Source: Bacillota bacterium (lineage in GTDB: Bacteria > Bacillota > Clostridia > Lachnospirales > Lachnospiraceae). From it: 20,605 nt of DNA. The stretch lies in contig JAGFXQ010000029.1 in NCBI GenBank assembly GCA_017861355.1, positions 1 through 20,605 of the forward strand, read 5' to 3'. This document shows positions 6,124 to 14,523 of this stretch, piece after piece (position 1 is the stretch's first letter; each line of letters starts with the position of its first letter). The notes beneath the pieces are model-generated. The model did no database searches. It had not been told where the DNA came from and saw nothing but the letters and a program-made list of their open reading frames with translations. The position numbers and the translations under genes were made by a program.

Positions 6124-6645
6124 TTATCTGCGAACTTTAACTTCACTGAAACCGATCTCAACAGGTGTTTCTCTTCCGAACATATCCACGCTGATTGTAA
6201 CAATCTGCTTGTGGGTATTAATCGCCTTAATCTGTCCTGTTGTATTCTCCCATACTCCGGAAGTAACAGTAACGGTATCGCCGATTTCGAAATCTAAGGA
6301 GATTTCATCAGATTTGATTCCCATGCTGCGCATCTCAAGATCTGTTAACGGAACAGGTTGCTTTGAGTCCGGGCCAACGAAGCCTGTTACTCCTCTGGTA
6401 TTACGAACCACATACCATACGTCATCATTCATAACCATATGGAGAAGCACATATCCGGGAAACATCTTCTTTTGAACACGTTTCTTAACACCGTTCTTAA
6501 CTTCGATTACGTCTTGCATCGGAACAGATACTTCGATAATCTGATCCTGCAGTTTTCTGTTTTCAATTGTCTTCTCAATGTTCGCTTTTACTTTGTTCTC
6601 GTACCCTGAGTAGGTGTGAACAACGTACCAATTAGCCTCTGACAT
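6124..6645 (-). CDS. nusG: Transcription termination/antitermination factor NusG
   Basis: A 173-residue NusG. The N-terminal NGN domain begins WYVVHTYSGYENKVKANIE and includes KKRVQKKMFPGYVLLHM, the RNA-polymerase-binding region. The C-terminal KOW domain (about 120-173) has GDTVTVTSGVWENTTGQIKAI. It binds RNA polymerase and influences pausing, termination and coupling to translation. GAGGA precedes the ATG by about 3-5 nt. The gene begins 10 nt after secE, in the standard secE-nusG order. Confidence 0.96.
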   Translation of the reverse strand: MSEANWYVVHTYSGYENKVKANIEKTIENRKLQDQIIEVSVPMQDVIEVKNGVKKRVQKKMFPGYVLLHMVMNDDVWYVVRNTRGVTGFVGPDSKQPVPLTDLEMRSMGIKSDEISLDFEIGDTVTVTSGVWENTTGQIKAINTHKQIVTISVDMFGRETPVEIGFSEVKVRR

Positions 6646-6655
6646 ATCCTCACCC

Positions 6656-6868
6656 TTATCCTAAAAAGATTCCAATACCGAGTTCAATAACATAATCCAG
6701 TACGTAAATAACTAATCCTAAGATAACGGTAACACTAACGACAGCAACTGCTTGTTTTGCAAGAGCTTCTTTATCCGGCCAAATGATTTTCTTGAATTCG
6801 GATTTTAGACCCTTAAACCAGCTTTTCTTTGGAGCTTTTTCAGTAGTAGTATTTGCCATCTCTCCCAT
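6656..6868 (-). CDS. secE: Preprotein translocase subunit SecE
   Basis: A 70-residue protein with a Lys-rich cytoplasmic N-terminal part (KSWFKGLKSEFKKIIWP, about 15-31), the SecE hallmark, and a single membrane segment (about 40-65). It is the single-span form found in Gram-positive bacteria and stabilises SecY in the SecYEG channel. AAAGGA lies about 10 nt before the ATG at 6868. An in-frame ATG at 6859 is preceded too closely by GGGAGAG. It lies between rpmG and nusG. Confidence 0.93.
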   Translation of the reverse strand: MGEMANTTTEKAPKKSWFKGLKSEFKKIIWPDKEALAKQAVAVVSVTVILGLVIYVLDYVIELGIGIFLG

Positions 6869-6891
6869 GTCTTCATTTCCTTTCAGATTAA

Positions 6892-7041
6892 TTATTTCGT
6901 TTCTTTGTGCAATGTGTGTGACCTGCAGAACTTACAATACTTCTTAGTTTCCATTCTGTCCGGGTGCAATTTCTTTTCTTTGGTCGTGTTGTAATTGCGT
7001 TGTTTGCAATCAGTACATGCCAATGTGATTTTTACGCGCAC
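6892..7041 (-). CDS. rpmG: Ribosomal protein L33
   Basis: A 49-residue bL33 starting at GTG (7041), 8 nt after GGAGG (7054-7050). The frame is open further upstream, but that part has no ribosome site and does not belong to the family. Two CxxC pairs are present (ACTDCK near residue 9 and YCKFCR near 38), so this is the zinc-binding form. RNYNTTKEKK and an end in HKETK are typical of the family. It is the first gene of the rpmG-secE-nusG run. Confidence 0.93.
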   Translation of the reverse strand: MRVKITLACTDCKQRNYNTTKEKKLHPDRMETKKYCKFCRSHTLHKETK

Positions 7042-7085
7042 AGTATCCACCTCCGATTTCTCTTGTAGCGCATTCGCTAAACTTG

Positions 7086-7119
7086 TTTCAGGCTTTTTTA
7101 GGCATAAAAAAAAAGCCCT
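7086..7119 (-). other. A/T-rich hairpin in the rpmG leader
   Basis: On the minus strand GGCTTTTTT and AAAAAAGCC can form a 9-bp stem in the untranslated leader, between the start site and the rpmG ribosome site. No T run follows it, so termination is not implied. Confidence 0.35.
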
Positions 7120-7135
7120 CTTACTTTGCTTTCTT

Positions 7136-7164
7136 ACTATATCATACCCAAGTTGGTACGTCAA
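7136..7164 (-). promoter_or_regulatory. Promoter of the rpmG-secE-nusG-rplK-rplA operon
   Basis: TTGACG (7164-7159), 17 bp, then TATAGT (7141-7136). The start is expected near 7129, giving a leader of about 88 nt to the GTG at 7041. No other strong promoter is evident before rplA. Confidence 0.8.
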
Positions 7165-7259
7165 TATTTATTTATAGCCTTTTCTGCATTATATAACAGA
7201 TTTTAGGATTTAGCAATGCTTTTTTTACAAAGCGATGAGACATCTTCTTGTCATGAATC

Positions 7260-7301
7260 AAAAAATATGACAACAGATTTCGTGAAAAATCTATTGTCAT
7301 A
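7260..7301 (-). terminator. Terminator of the S8 protease gene
   Basis: Arms TATGACAA and TTGTCATA, extended inward by AGATTT/AAATCT after one mismatch (7266-7301). On the minus strand a run of T follows. It lies 27 nt past the stop. The rest of the 7165-7327 gap shows no gene. Confidence 0.8.
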
Positions 7302-7327
7302 CTGTTTTCCTCAATCATGCGATCCTT

Positions 7328-9550
7328 CTATGCAGAAGATTTTTTGGTGATAGCAATCTTACAAATTGAATTAAGACCACTGGAAGTTCTTACTGAGATG
7401 CTTACCGTTCCGGGAGCCAGTGCTGTTATCTTACCGGTGGCAGATACGGTTGCTATTCTTTCATCCGAGCTCGTAAAGGTAATGCGGTCCGTGGATGAGT
7501 TTGGAGTGATATAGGCTCGAAGAGTATAAGTATCCTCCACCTGCATTGTCCTCTGTAATTGTGACAGCTGTAGCATTTGAGCCTTTACTGTCCGTATTGT
7601 CACAACTTTCACCGACATATTACCTCGGTTATCAATTCCAAAGACAGTATAAACACCATCCTCTTTGACTTTGAACTTTGCTTTGCCATTTTCCAGGTTC
7701 AGCTCAGTTCCGGCATTTCCCGGTAGAAAATCTTCGGATTTTTTTACTCCCGGCATAAATTCTAATCGTTTCACACCGCTCTGCGAATCAATCACTCTGA
7801 CTGTCACTGTTCTGGATTTATAGGTGTCGGAAACCGTATAGCTTGAATTAATGACCGGGCCTAATTTATCTTCTACAACCTCATATACATTAACAATCTC
7901 ATTACCGGCATAATCGGATGCGTAGAAGGAGTATTTTCCGGCTTTTGATACCGTTATCTGGTTATCTTCTACCGGTGATCCATTCACCCCTCTGGCAAAA
8001 TCAGCTACCGTTTTCTCGCCTAAGCTCCAACGTACCACTCGGACATTCGAAGGTCCTTTATCAACTACTTTAACCGGAACCACCATACTGCCATTTTTAT
8101 ATATTGTATCAAAGCTCATGATCGGAGCATCAAAATCCTGCAACAGTGAACCGGATGCCATCAACGCACGGTATGCATTCGGCATTCCTCCAAATCTAAG
8201 ATAGTCATCCAATTCGGGAATTTCTTTTCTATTTGATAATATAATATCCTTAACATTTGCCGGATAGAGGTTGTTATTGCTGGCATAAAGCAAAGCTGCC
8301 ACCGCTGATACCTGAGGTGCTGCCATCGAAGAGCCACTCATGGAAGCATAACTTCCGACAATCGTACTTAGAATATCTTCACCCGGTGCTGCAATATCAA
8401 CTGCATTCTGGCCGTAATTCGAGAAGCTGGTGAGTTCACCTGCGGAGTCAACAAAGGTAACAGAGATTAGATTATCCAACTTTAAACTAGCCGGATAGAT
8501 CGGTACCGAATTATTATTATCCCCGGTATTACCTGCTGCCGCAACGAAAAGCATATCCGATTCTTTCATAACCTGTTTCAATGCCGCTGTGTACAAAGCA
8601 GTTCCCCAGCTTAGGTTACAGATATTTGCGCCCATTCTGGTTGCATATTTAACTGCCTCTATTGCTGAAGCAATATTTCCTGTTCCTTTGGGTCCGCCAT
8701 TTATCTTCAGTGACATGATCTTTACATTAACCTTGGAAGCCACACCCGCAACACCCATTCCATTGTCCAGGGTTGCGCCGATAATTCCTGCTACATGCGT
8801 TCCATGATCATCGTTATCCTCTGGTGAAGACACATTCATGTTCAAACGATCCGAATAGCTATAATGGCATATCGTGGAGTCATCATTATAGAAATCCCAG
8901 CCATAGATGTCATCGACATATCCATTATTATCGTTATCTATTTTATCTCCAGCAATCTCACCTTTGTTGATCCACATATGATCCTTCAGATCCGGATGGG
9001 AATAGTCTACACCGGTGTCAATAACTGCTACCACTACCTCTCGTACCGGAGGGATATTGGATAATAGGTTCCACGCTTCGACCACATCCATATCCATATC
9101 AGGAACCGCCGGTCTGTCTTTTCGTCCCAATTCCGATAAATAGATGTAATGCCCCGGGTTATCAATTGCCCATTGTGCATCCGCATAGGTATCATTGCTA
9201 AAACCTAAAGTCGAAACCGAAGTATTTGCCTGAACCTCAGCTACCTTCGGCTCTGCTTTAAGATTTCGTAATATATTATTAAAATATGAACTGTCCTTAA
9301 CCGAGAGAAGAGCATAATCGTCAATATGTCTGACCACATTGATTTTATTATCGTATTTATCAACGATAGAAAGAAGCTCCTGATCGGAGATTTTCTCACT
9401 GAATATCGTTACGATTTCTCCCCCTGCTTCGTTATAAGCTCTTTCTTCTCTGTGGCTGCGAACCCCTGTAAATACGGAAGCCGTAACAATAACGATAGCA
9501 ACGGTAAGAATAATATTCAATTTATGTAAAGCCATATTGTTCTTCTTCAT
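7328..9550 (-). CDS. Secreted S8 (subtilisin-like) serine protease with C-terminal Big2-like domain
   Basis: A 740-residue protein. The N-terminus has a hydrophobic signal or anchor segment (about 11-30). An I9-like propeptide follows (about 45-110, with VTIFSEKISDQELL and a close in VAEVQANTSVST). The peptidase domain spans about 125-465 with triad Asp-178 in AVIDTG, His-249 in DHGTHVAG and Ser-408 in SGSSMAAP; Asn-341 in AAAGN is the oxyanion-hole residue. The acidic stretch DNDNNGYVDDIYGWDF is common in S8 enzymes. Two beta-rich modules (about 475-655) are followed by a bacterial Ig-like Big2-type domain (about 665-735, with ERIATVSATGKITALAPGTVSISV). No LPxTG anchor is seen. GGAG lies about 9 nt before the ATG. 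The divergent AraC-type gene is a possible regulator. Substrates are unknown. Confidence 0.93.
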   Translation of the reverse strand: MKKNNMALHKLNIILTVAIVIVTASVFTGVRSHREERAYNEAGGEIVTIFSEKISDQELLSIVDKYDNKINVVRHIDDYALLSVKDSSYFNNILRNLKAEPKVAEVQANTSVSTLGFSNDTYADAQWAIDNPGHYIYLSELGRKDRPAVPDMDMDVVEAWNLLSNIPPVREVVVAVIDTGVDYSHPDLKDHMWINKGEIAGDKIDNDNNGYVDDIYGWDFYNDDSTICHYSYSDRLNMNVSSPEDNDDHGTHVAGIIGATLDNGMGVAGVASKVNVKIMSLKINGGPKGTGNIASAIEAVKYATRMGANICNLSWGTALYTAALKQVMKESDMLFVAAAGNTGDNNNSVPIYPASLKLDNLISVTFVDSAGELTSFSNYGQNAVDIAAPGEDILSTIVGSYASMSGSSMAAPQVSAVAALLYASNNNLYPANVKDIILSNRKEIPELDDYLRFGGMPNAYRALMASGSLLQDFDAPIMSFDTIYKNGSMVVPVKVVDKGPSNVRVVRWSLGEKTVADFARGVNGSPVEDNQITVSKAGKYSFYASDYAGNEIVNVYEVVEDKLGPVINSSYTVSDTYKSRTVTVRVIDSQSGVKRLEFMPGVKKSEDFLPGNAGTELNLENGKAKFKVKEDGVYTVFGIDNRGNMSVKVVTIRTVKAQMLQLSQLQRTMQVEDTYTLRAYITPNSSTDRITFTSSDERIATVSATGKITALAPGTVSISVRTSSGLNSICKIAITKKSSA

Positions 9551-9588
9551 AATATTATCTCCACTGTCAATACTATCCTGTTTATGAT

Positions 9589-9594
9589 ATTATA
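9589..9594 (-). promoter_or_regulatory. Probable -10 box of the S8 protease gene
   Basis: TATAAT lies 39 nt upstream of the ATG on the minus strand. No good -35 hexamer is present at normal spacing, so an activator may be required. Confidence 0.45.
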
Positions 9595-9721
9595 GTAAGC
9601 CTTACAATTGGCATTTATGTGGCAGAATTATAACGAAATTATTATATATTTTATATTTTTATTATAATCGACTGTATTCGACAGATACCCATATTTTGGT
9701 GGTGCAAATTTTCCTAATCTG

Positions 9722-9730
9722 TGCTATACT
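9722..9730 (+). promoter_or_regulatory. Extended -10 promoter of the AraC-type gene
   Basis: TGCTATACT (TG, one base, then TATACT at 9725-9730) is an extended -10 element. The -35 region is weak. The leader to the ATG at 9842 is about 105 nt. Confidence 0.5.
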
Positions 9731-9841
9731 TAAATAAATAAAAACAGTATTACCATCGAAATCCGTTTTTTTGTCAGCCTTCAGTGATTTAAGGATGCAG
9801 CGTGTGCACCACCTATCACCATGATCAGAGGAGGTATACTT

Positions 9842-11089
9842 ATGAGTAACTCTACCAGCACGATGGGATCTACTAATTCCAAGGAGTTTTGGGAAAGCTT
9901 ACATTTGGATATCCTAACTTCAAATCAAAAAGCTATGCAGGAGGATTACAGATCCTTTATTGAACGAAGCTTTATTTTTTCTTTATTATATAGAGGCTGC
10001 CATCCGCTTGAGCTGATCGGCTTCCGTAGGATTCTTTCCATCAAAGAAAATGGATATATTATGATACTTAAATTCTCAGAACCTCAGTTATCCGGAATAG
10101 GGGAGGAAGCTGTGGATGAGTTTGATATCCATCAATCGATCCGCCGACTGTTTCCGAACAAAAACATTTGTGTTGGTCCTTTGATCATGAATAGGATTTG
10201 CCTGTTGATCACGGATGATGATCCGGTAGCAGACCAGCTTCATAAAGAACTGAGCCTCCGTATCGCCGAAGAACTATCCGTTGAACTGAAACAACATTTT
10301 CATTTAGATGCTACGATAGGAATCGGAAGCCAGCAGAATATTAATACGATCTATTCTTCCTTCATCGCTGCTCTTTCTGCTCAATATCATTGGAATAGTG
10401 AAATTATCTATTATCAGGAATCGTTTCAAGATGATTCAAATGCTCATTTTGACTACATTTTGGCCGAGCAACATCTCCTTGAATCGATTCGTCTTCGTAA
10501 ATCGGAGGCTTATGACTATTTCAGTCTGATGATGGATAGCATCCGTGCATTCAGTGATGCTACTAAGAGAAATAAGATATTAGAGATTCTGGTATTATCC
10601 AACCATGCGATGACTCTCGATAGTCAAAACGATATTAAATTTATTAATTACACTGGAATTGCTGAGGAACTAAAGGATCTTAAGGGCGAAGAATTGATTG
10701 AGAATGCATATCGGAACTTCATACTTATCACAAGCTATGTTAAGCCCCAAAGCAATATAGATTATTCAAACCATATCGTGAAAGCTACTAAGGAATATCT
10801 GGAGAATCATTATTCCGAAGATATCTCACTGGAAGATGTAGCAGAGCAGGTGAATATCAGCCCTCAATATTTTAGCAAGCTGATCAAGAAGACCACCGGG
10901 TTTAATTTTATCGATTGGCTCTCCATGCTCCGTGTAAAAAAAGCAAAGGAACTGCTAACCAATTCTAACCTCACGGTGAAGGAGGTTTGCTTTATGGTCG
11001 GTTATAAGGATCCGAATTATTTTAGTCGTATCTTCAAAAAACGTATCGGTATCACACCAAGTGAATACATATATAACATGAAACGTTAA
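9842..11089 (+). CDS. AraC-family transcriptional regulator with large N-terminal domain
   Basis: The start is the ATG at 9842, 7 nt after GGAGG (9830-9834). An in-frame ATG at 9821 lies upstream of this ribosome site. The product is 415 residues. The C-terminal 105 residues are a two-HTH AraC domain: EDISLEDVAEQVNISPQYFSKLIKK forms the first helix-turn-helix, and the second reads TVKEVCFMVGYKDPNYFSRIFKK followed by GITPSEY. The first 310 residues have no receiver, cupin or membrane segment that I recognise. A stretch near AELSVELKQHFHLDATIGIG recalls the degenerate cyclase-like region of YesN-type regulators. It is divergent from the S8 protease gene, across a 291-bp gap. A terminator-like hairpin shared with the convergent gene follows. 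Confidence 0.9.
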   Translation: MSNSTSTMGSTNSKEFWESLHLDILTSNQKAMQEDYRSFIERSFIFSLLYRGCHPLELIGFRRILSIKENGYIMILKFSEPQLSGIGEEAVDEFDIHQSIRRLFPNKNICVGPLIMNRICLLITDDDPVADQLHKELSLRIAEELSVELKQHFHLDATIGIGSQQNINTIYSSFIAALSAQYHWNSEIIYYQESFQDDSNAHFDYILAEQHLLESIRLRKSEAYDYFSLMMDSIRAFSDATKRNKILEILVLSNHAMTLDSQNDIKFINYTGIAEELKDLKGEELIENAYRNFILITSYVKPQSNIDYSNHIVKATKEYLENHYSEDISLEDVAEQVNISPQYFSKLIKKTTGFNFIDWLSMLRVKKAKELLTNSNLTVKEVCFMVGYKDPNYFSRIFKKRIGITPSEYIYNMKR

Positions 11090-11107
11090 ATTATTTACCG
11101 TAACCAT

Positions 11108-11140
11108 AAAAAATAGCTCTTATTCTAACAATAAGAGCTA
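11108..11140 (-). terminator. Terminator of the LacI/FliD-like operon, overlapping its stop codon
   Basis: A perfect 11-bp stem (TAGCTCTTATT with AATAAGAGCTA, 11114-11140) and 5-base loop. On the minus strand it is followed by six T residues. The stop codon of the FliD-like gene (11125-11127) lies in the loop, so the last codons form one arm. On the plus strand it lies 24 nt past the AraC-type stop but lacks a T run. Confidence 0.8.
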
Positions 11141-12402
11141 AAGAATAAACCGCTGTACATTGAGGTAATATAAGGATTCGTGAAGGTCTTCGCTTCCTTA
11201 TTTGGATAAGTAACCACTGTTTTCTCCAAGTATTCCATCGGATTTATTGCAATAGACTCCGCTTTTTCCATGAGTCTTGCGATAAATCCGTTTTCTTTTG
11301 TAAATAAGCTTTCCATGGTCCCATCGACTGATGCTTGGACTGCCAGTGAGTCCCGAAGCGTCAGATATCCATTCTCATCCGGTGTAATACCGCAGGATTC
11401 CAGCTCATTCGAATACATCTTCTCCATACTTTTCATCTCACCGATTAATTTGGAAGCGCGAAAATGCTCCGAATTGTCTTGCATTCTGTTATGAGCAATC
11501 CGAAGTAGACGATTATAGGTATTTAATACACCCTCTACGGCCCCTAAGATCTTCTCACTATCTGGAACGATTTTAATCGTAACCGGTTCTTCACTGGTTT
11601 CATTTAAGGTAATGCGCAGCTTTCCGTCAAGGTTAAAGGTATTAGTGGAGGTCTGTCGATAAACCTCATTGATGTAAAATCCTGCGGTATCCGAGGGCTT
11701 TTCCACTCGGTCCAGACCAAAGTATTCCACAACACCTGTTTGATAATAATCCGTGTCTGAAAACTGAAATGCCGGTTCTCCGTGTTTTCCTGCTTGTTCT
11801 GACATAACTACAATTCTTCCGTATTCCGGATTCAAGCCCCGATCCACGGTTGCATTTACTCCGGGCAACGCTAAATTAATGAACTCCGCCATCTTCTTCA
11901 ATGCGTGTTGATTCTCGATCCTGCTTTCGTGATGATAGGTCAGTTTATAGTCCTGGTTCATCACCTTGGCATTGAATTCATAATCGCCGGGTGCTAAACC
12001 CCTGGAGATCAGCATCAATTCCTTACCGGCATTGATCTGAATGGAGGCCAGAGAATCCACCTGAAAATTAATCTCTTCCGGCAACCCTTCCACATCTTCC
12101 TTCAATAGCTTGGCAGATAGAACGCGATCATCACTTACTGCAATCGTCCTTGAGTCAAATCCGGAGGTCTCCGGATCTGCCATTCCGCCGATCTTTGCTT
12201 TCAGTTCCAGAGCCGTTTCTTTTATTCCAAAGGTATATTCCTGATTATCCTTTGATATATTTATTTTGTAAAGAGGAGAGCGTTTACTAAGGTTTACAAT
12301 ATTATTGTAAACACGCTTTAGTTCACTTCTCTTATGAGCCGGATACATCACTTCCCTTTTGATGGGGTAGCTTTCCAGCAAATAATTATATACCGGCATC
12401 AT
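11125..12402 (-). CDS. FliD-like (flagellar filament cap family) protein
   Basis: A 425-residue protein; GGAGG lies 7 nt before the ATG. I assign it to the FliD family by pattern, not by a search. Residues 110-215 resemble the FliD D2/D3 core: APGDYEFNAKV, then INLALPGVNATVDRG, then GRIVVMSEQAGKHGEPAFQFSD. Residues 255-305 match the FliD C-terminal start, with LDGKLRITLNETSEEPVTIKI followed by AVEGVLNTYNRLLRIA. The tail has NPMEYLEKTVVTYPN and ends TSMYSGLFFSSYC. The usual FliD N-terminal coiled coil is short or changed (residues 1-50). No signal peptide is seen, as expected for flagellar export. It is 29 nt downstream of a LacI-type gene, with no flagellar gene nearby. An adhesin or cap-like role is inference. 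Confidence 0.65.
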   Translation of the reverse strand: MMPVYNYLLESYPIKREVMYPAHKRSELKRVYNNIVNLSKRSPLYKINISKDNQEYTFGIKETALELKAKIGGMADPETSGFDSRTIAVSDDRVLSAKLLKEDVEGLPEEINFQVDSLASIQINAGKELMLISRGLAPGDYEFNAKVMNQDYKLTYHHESRIENQHALKKMAEFINLALPGVNATVDRGLNPEYGRIVVMSEQAGKHGEPAFQFSDTDYYQTGVVEYFGLDRVEKPSDTAGFYINEVYRQTSTNTFNLDGKLRITLNETSEEPVTIKIVPDSEKILGAVEGVLNTYNRLLRIAHNRMQDNSEHFRASKLIGEMKSMEKMYSNELESCGITPDENGYLTLRDSLAVQASVDGTMESLFTKENGFIARLMEKAESIAINPMEYLEKTVVTYPNKEAKTFTNPYITSMYSGLFFSSYC

Positions 12403-12431
12403 ACTGTTTCCTCCTCTCTGTCTACTTATTG

Positions 12432-13442
12432 CTAATTCATCTTCTTAACCGAGTTGCCAACAATTAATGTCTGCTTCATAAATATGGTATCCTGCTGTAA
12501 CTCTTCCGTACCCTCAATCATCCGGATCAGCTTCTTTGCGGCTTCCTTCCCGATCGCTTCCCTTTCCTGCTTCACCGTAGTCAGCTTTACACCGATAAAC
12601 TGTGACATATCCAATCCATCATATCCTGCAATTGAGATATCCTTCACCACTTGTAATCCGATTTTACGTATCGCACTGACTACACCCATTGCCGAGGTAT
12701 CGTCCGGTGAGATAATACAGGTTGGTCGATTCGGTAACTGTAACAGCTTGAGTGTCTGCTCCTCCGCCATTAGGGAATTGCGATACGGACTTTCTCTCAA
12801 GTATTCCTTGGGAATCTTCACCCCATTTTCTTCCATCGTATCAAGAAATCCATCGATACGATTGCGAGTCACCAGTGTATTCCCTCCATGGATAAATGCG
12901 ATATCCTTATGACCTTGTCGTAAAATAAAGCTTGCCAATTGCTTCATACCACCATAATTATCCGAGATAATCGAATATGCTTTCTGAAAAGCATAATCTA
13001 TGGTCAGTACTGGGATCTCACTGTTCACCAGCCTGACAACTTCCTCGTTCTCAAAATCTGCACAAACAATACATACCCCATCAAAATGCCGGTACTGGCA
13101 ATGCTCCAGATAAGTCATCTTCCTTCTGCCAATGTTATGTTCAATAAAAGTTATATCATATCCATTCTGTGCAGCCTCATCCTTGAAGGCCTCTAAAATG
13201 TGAGCAAAATATTCATTTTTTAATCCAAGATTGGAAAGGGTATTAAATAGAACACCAATATTATAGGTTTTCTTTAGCTTTAATGCTCTCGCATTTGCAT
13301 TCGGAAAATACCCCATCTCGTTTGCCATTTTTATTACTAGGTCCCTTGTCTTATCGCTGATATCCGAGTATCCATTTAATGCCTTACTCACCGTTGAAAC
13401 CGATACCCCACAGCGTTCAGATAGTTCTTGAATCGTAGCCAT
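12432..13442 (-). CDS. LacI-family transcriptional regulator
   Basis: A 336-residue repressor. The N-terminal HTH reads TIQELSERCGVSVSTVSKALNGY (3-25), followed by the hinge helix NANARALKLKK (about 48-58). The periplasmic-binding-like effector domain (about 60-330) contains DGVCIVCADFENEEVV, NYGGMKQLASFILRQGHKDIAFIHGG, CIISPDDTSAMGVVSAIRK and ISIAGYDGLDMS, all typical of the family. The ligand is probably a sugar but cannot be read from the sequence. The ribosome site (AGGTGAAGAG) is weak. It is first in a two-gene operon with the FliD-like gene rather than beside sugar transport or glycoside hydrolase genes, which is unusual for this family. Confidence 0.93.
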   Translation of the reverse strand: MATIQELSERCGVSVSTVSKALNGYSDISDKTRDLVIKMANEMGYFPNANARALKLKKTYNIGVLFNTLSNLGLKNEYFAHILEAFKDEAAQNGYDITFIEHNIGRRKMTYLEHCQYRHFDGVCIVCADFENEEVVRLVNSEIPVLTIDYAFQKAYSIISDNYGGMKQLASFILRQGHKDIAFIHGGNTLVTRNRIDGFLDTMEENGVKIPKEYLRESPYRNSLMAEEQTLKLLQLPNRPTCIISPDDTSAMGVVSAIRKIGLQVVKDISIAGYDGLDMSQFIGVKLTTVKQEREAIGKEAAKKLIRMIEGTEELQQDTIFMKQTLIVGNSVKKMN

Positions 13443-13488
13443 TTAACTCTTCACCTATTCCCTCACAAATCAATGTTTATATGAATTC

Positions 13489-13517
13489 ATTCTATAGTAT
13501 TTTTTTTAATTATTCAA
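13489..13517 (-). promoter_or_regulatory. Promoter of the LacI/FliD-like operon
   Basis: TTGAAT (13517-13512), 17 bp, then TAGAAT (13494-13489). The spacer contains a run of eight A/T bases. The leader is about 40 nt. The perfect palindrome ATGAATTCAT (13481-13490) overlaps the -10 and might be an operator. Confidence 0.55.
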
Positions 13518-13567
13518 GTGGCAAGTAGAAACCGTATTTTTAATAAACAAAACCTACTGCCTACTTA

Positions 13568-13618
13568 AAAATGCATACAAGGAAGTCGCCGATTGAAGCA
13601 CTTCTATGTATGCATTTT
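13568..13618 (-). terminator. Terminator of the rnf operon
   Basis: A long stem: AAAATGCATACA with TGTATGCATTTT (12 bp), extended inward by GAAGT/ACTTC after a 2-base internal loop. It lies 25 nt past the rnfB stop. It is followed by only a few T residues on the minus strand. Confidence 0.75.
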
Positions 13619-13642
13619 ATATAGTATCCGATAAAATCGCAA

Positions 13643-14506
13643 TTATGATATAGCCTTTACCTGGATCACCTTCACCGGGCATACTGCAACGCACTTGCCA
13701 CAGTTGGTACACTTGCTATAGTCAATATATGCCAAATTATTATCAACATGGATTGCATCAAATTCACACGCTTTGACGCAAAGCTTACAGCCGATACAGC
13801 CTGCAGAACAAGCTGCCTTAACATCCTTGCCTTTGTCTAATGAGCTACAGCCCACCAGTGTTTTCGCTCTGTCCGGAACCATCTCAATCAGTTTATTCGG
13901 ACACTGCGCGGTACAAGAACTGCAACCGGTGCATTTCTCTTTATCTACGACTGCGATACCGTCTACAATATGGATTGCGTCAAATGCGCATACCCGAACG
14001 CAGGAGCCATAGCCCATACAACCGTATGAACACTTCTTATTGCCCTTACCGGGTGCAACTGCAGCTTTATTGCAATCCTGAACACCATAATATTCATACT
14101 TAACCTCGGTCTTGTCACAAGTACCGACGCACTTTACAAAGGCTACCATTTTCTCCGACTCTTCCACCGAGGTACCCATAACTTCAGCAATTTGCGCATG
14201 AGCCTCTTTATTGGCAACCGGACAGGCATTCGCAGGTGCTTCACCTTTTGCAATTGCTGCAGCCAGACCATCACAACCGGGATATCCGCAACCGCCGCAA
14301 TTCGCACCGGGAAGAAGTTCACGAACCTTAACCTCTCGTTCATCCTGCTGTACTGCAAACGTCTTTGCTGCGAAGCCTAGGAACAGTCCGATAAACAGAC
14401 CTACTCCGGCAACGATTGCTGTTGCTACCATCACACCCTGAAAACTGAATGCAGCAGCAACACGAAGCATGTCAGGAAGGAAACTATCTTGCATCATATT
14501 CAACAT
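13643..14506 (-). CDS. rnfB: Rnf complex ferredoxin-type subunit RnfB
   Basis: A 287-residue iron-sulfur subunit, the entry point for electrons from reduced ferredoxin. One N-terminal membrane anchor (about 22-47) is followed by the Fe-S domain with Cys-70, 73, 78 and 95 (CGGCGYPGC). Next comes a ferredoxin-like run with several CxxCxxCxxxC clusters, including Cys-192/195/198/202, Cys-237/240/243/247 and Cys-266/269/272/276. An additional Cys-rich stretch at 126-173 probably binds more clusters. The start ATG follows GGGGG by about 8 nt. RnfB is the last gene of the operon, as in other clostridia, and is followed by the operon terminator. Confidence 0.95.
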   Translation of the reverse strand: MLNMMQDSFLPDMLRVAAAFSFQGVMVATAIVAGVGLFIGLFLGFAAKTFAVQQDEREVKVRELLPGANCGGCGYPGCDGLAAAIAKGEAPANACPVANKEAHAQIAEVMGTSVEESEKMVAFVKCVGTCDKTEVKYEYYGVQDCNKAAVAPGKGNKKCSYGCMGYGSCVRVCAFDAIHIVDGIAVVDKEKCTGCSSCTAQCPNKLIEMVPDRAKTLVGCSSLDKGKDVKAACSAGCIGCKLCVKACEFDAIHVDNNLAYIDYSKCTNCGKCVAVCPVKVIQVKAIS

Positions 14507-14523
14507 ATCTATTTCCCCCTATT

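Noticed and set aside
6892..7164. A 90-residue version of L33
   Set aside because: The extension has no ribosome site, covers the promoter (7136-7164) and is not part of the family; the GTG at 7041 fits.
7562..7573. TGACAGCTGTAG, close to the BlaI-type operators
   Set aside because: It lies well inside the S8 protease coding region, away from any promoter, and has one mismatch; chance is likely.
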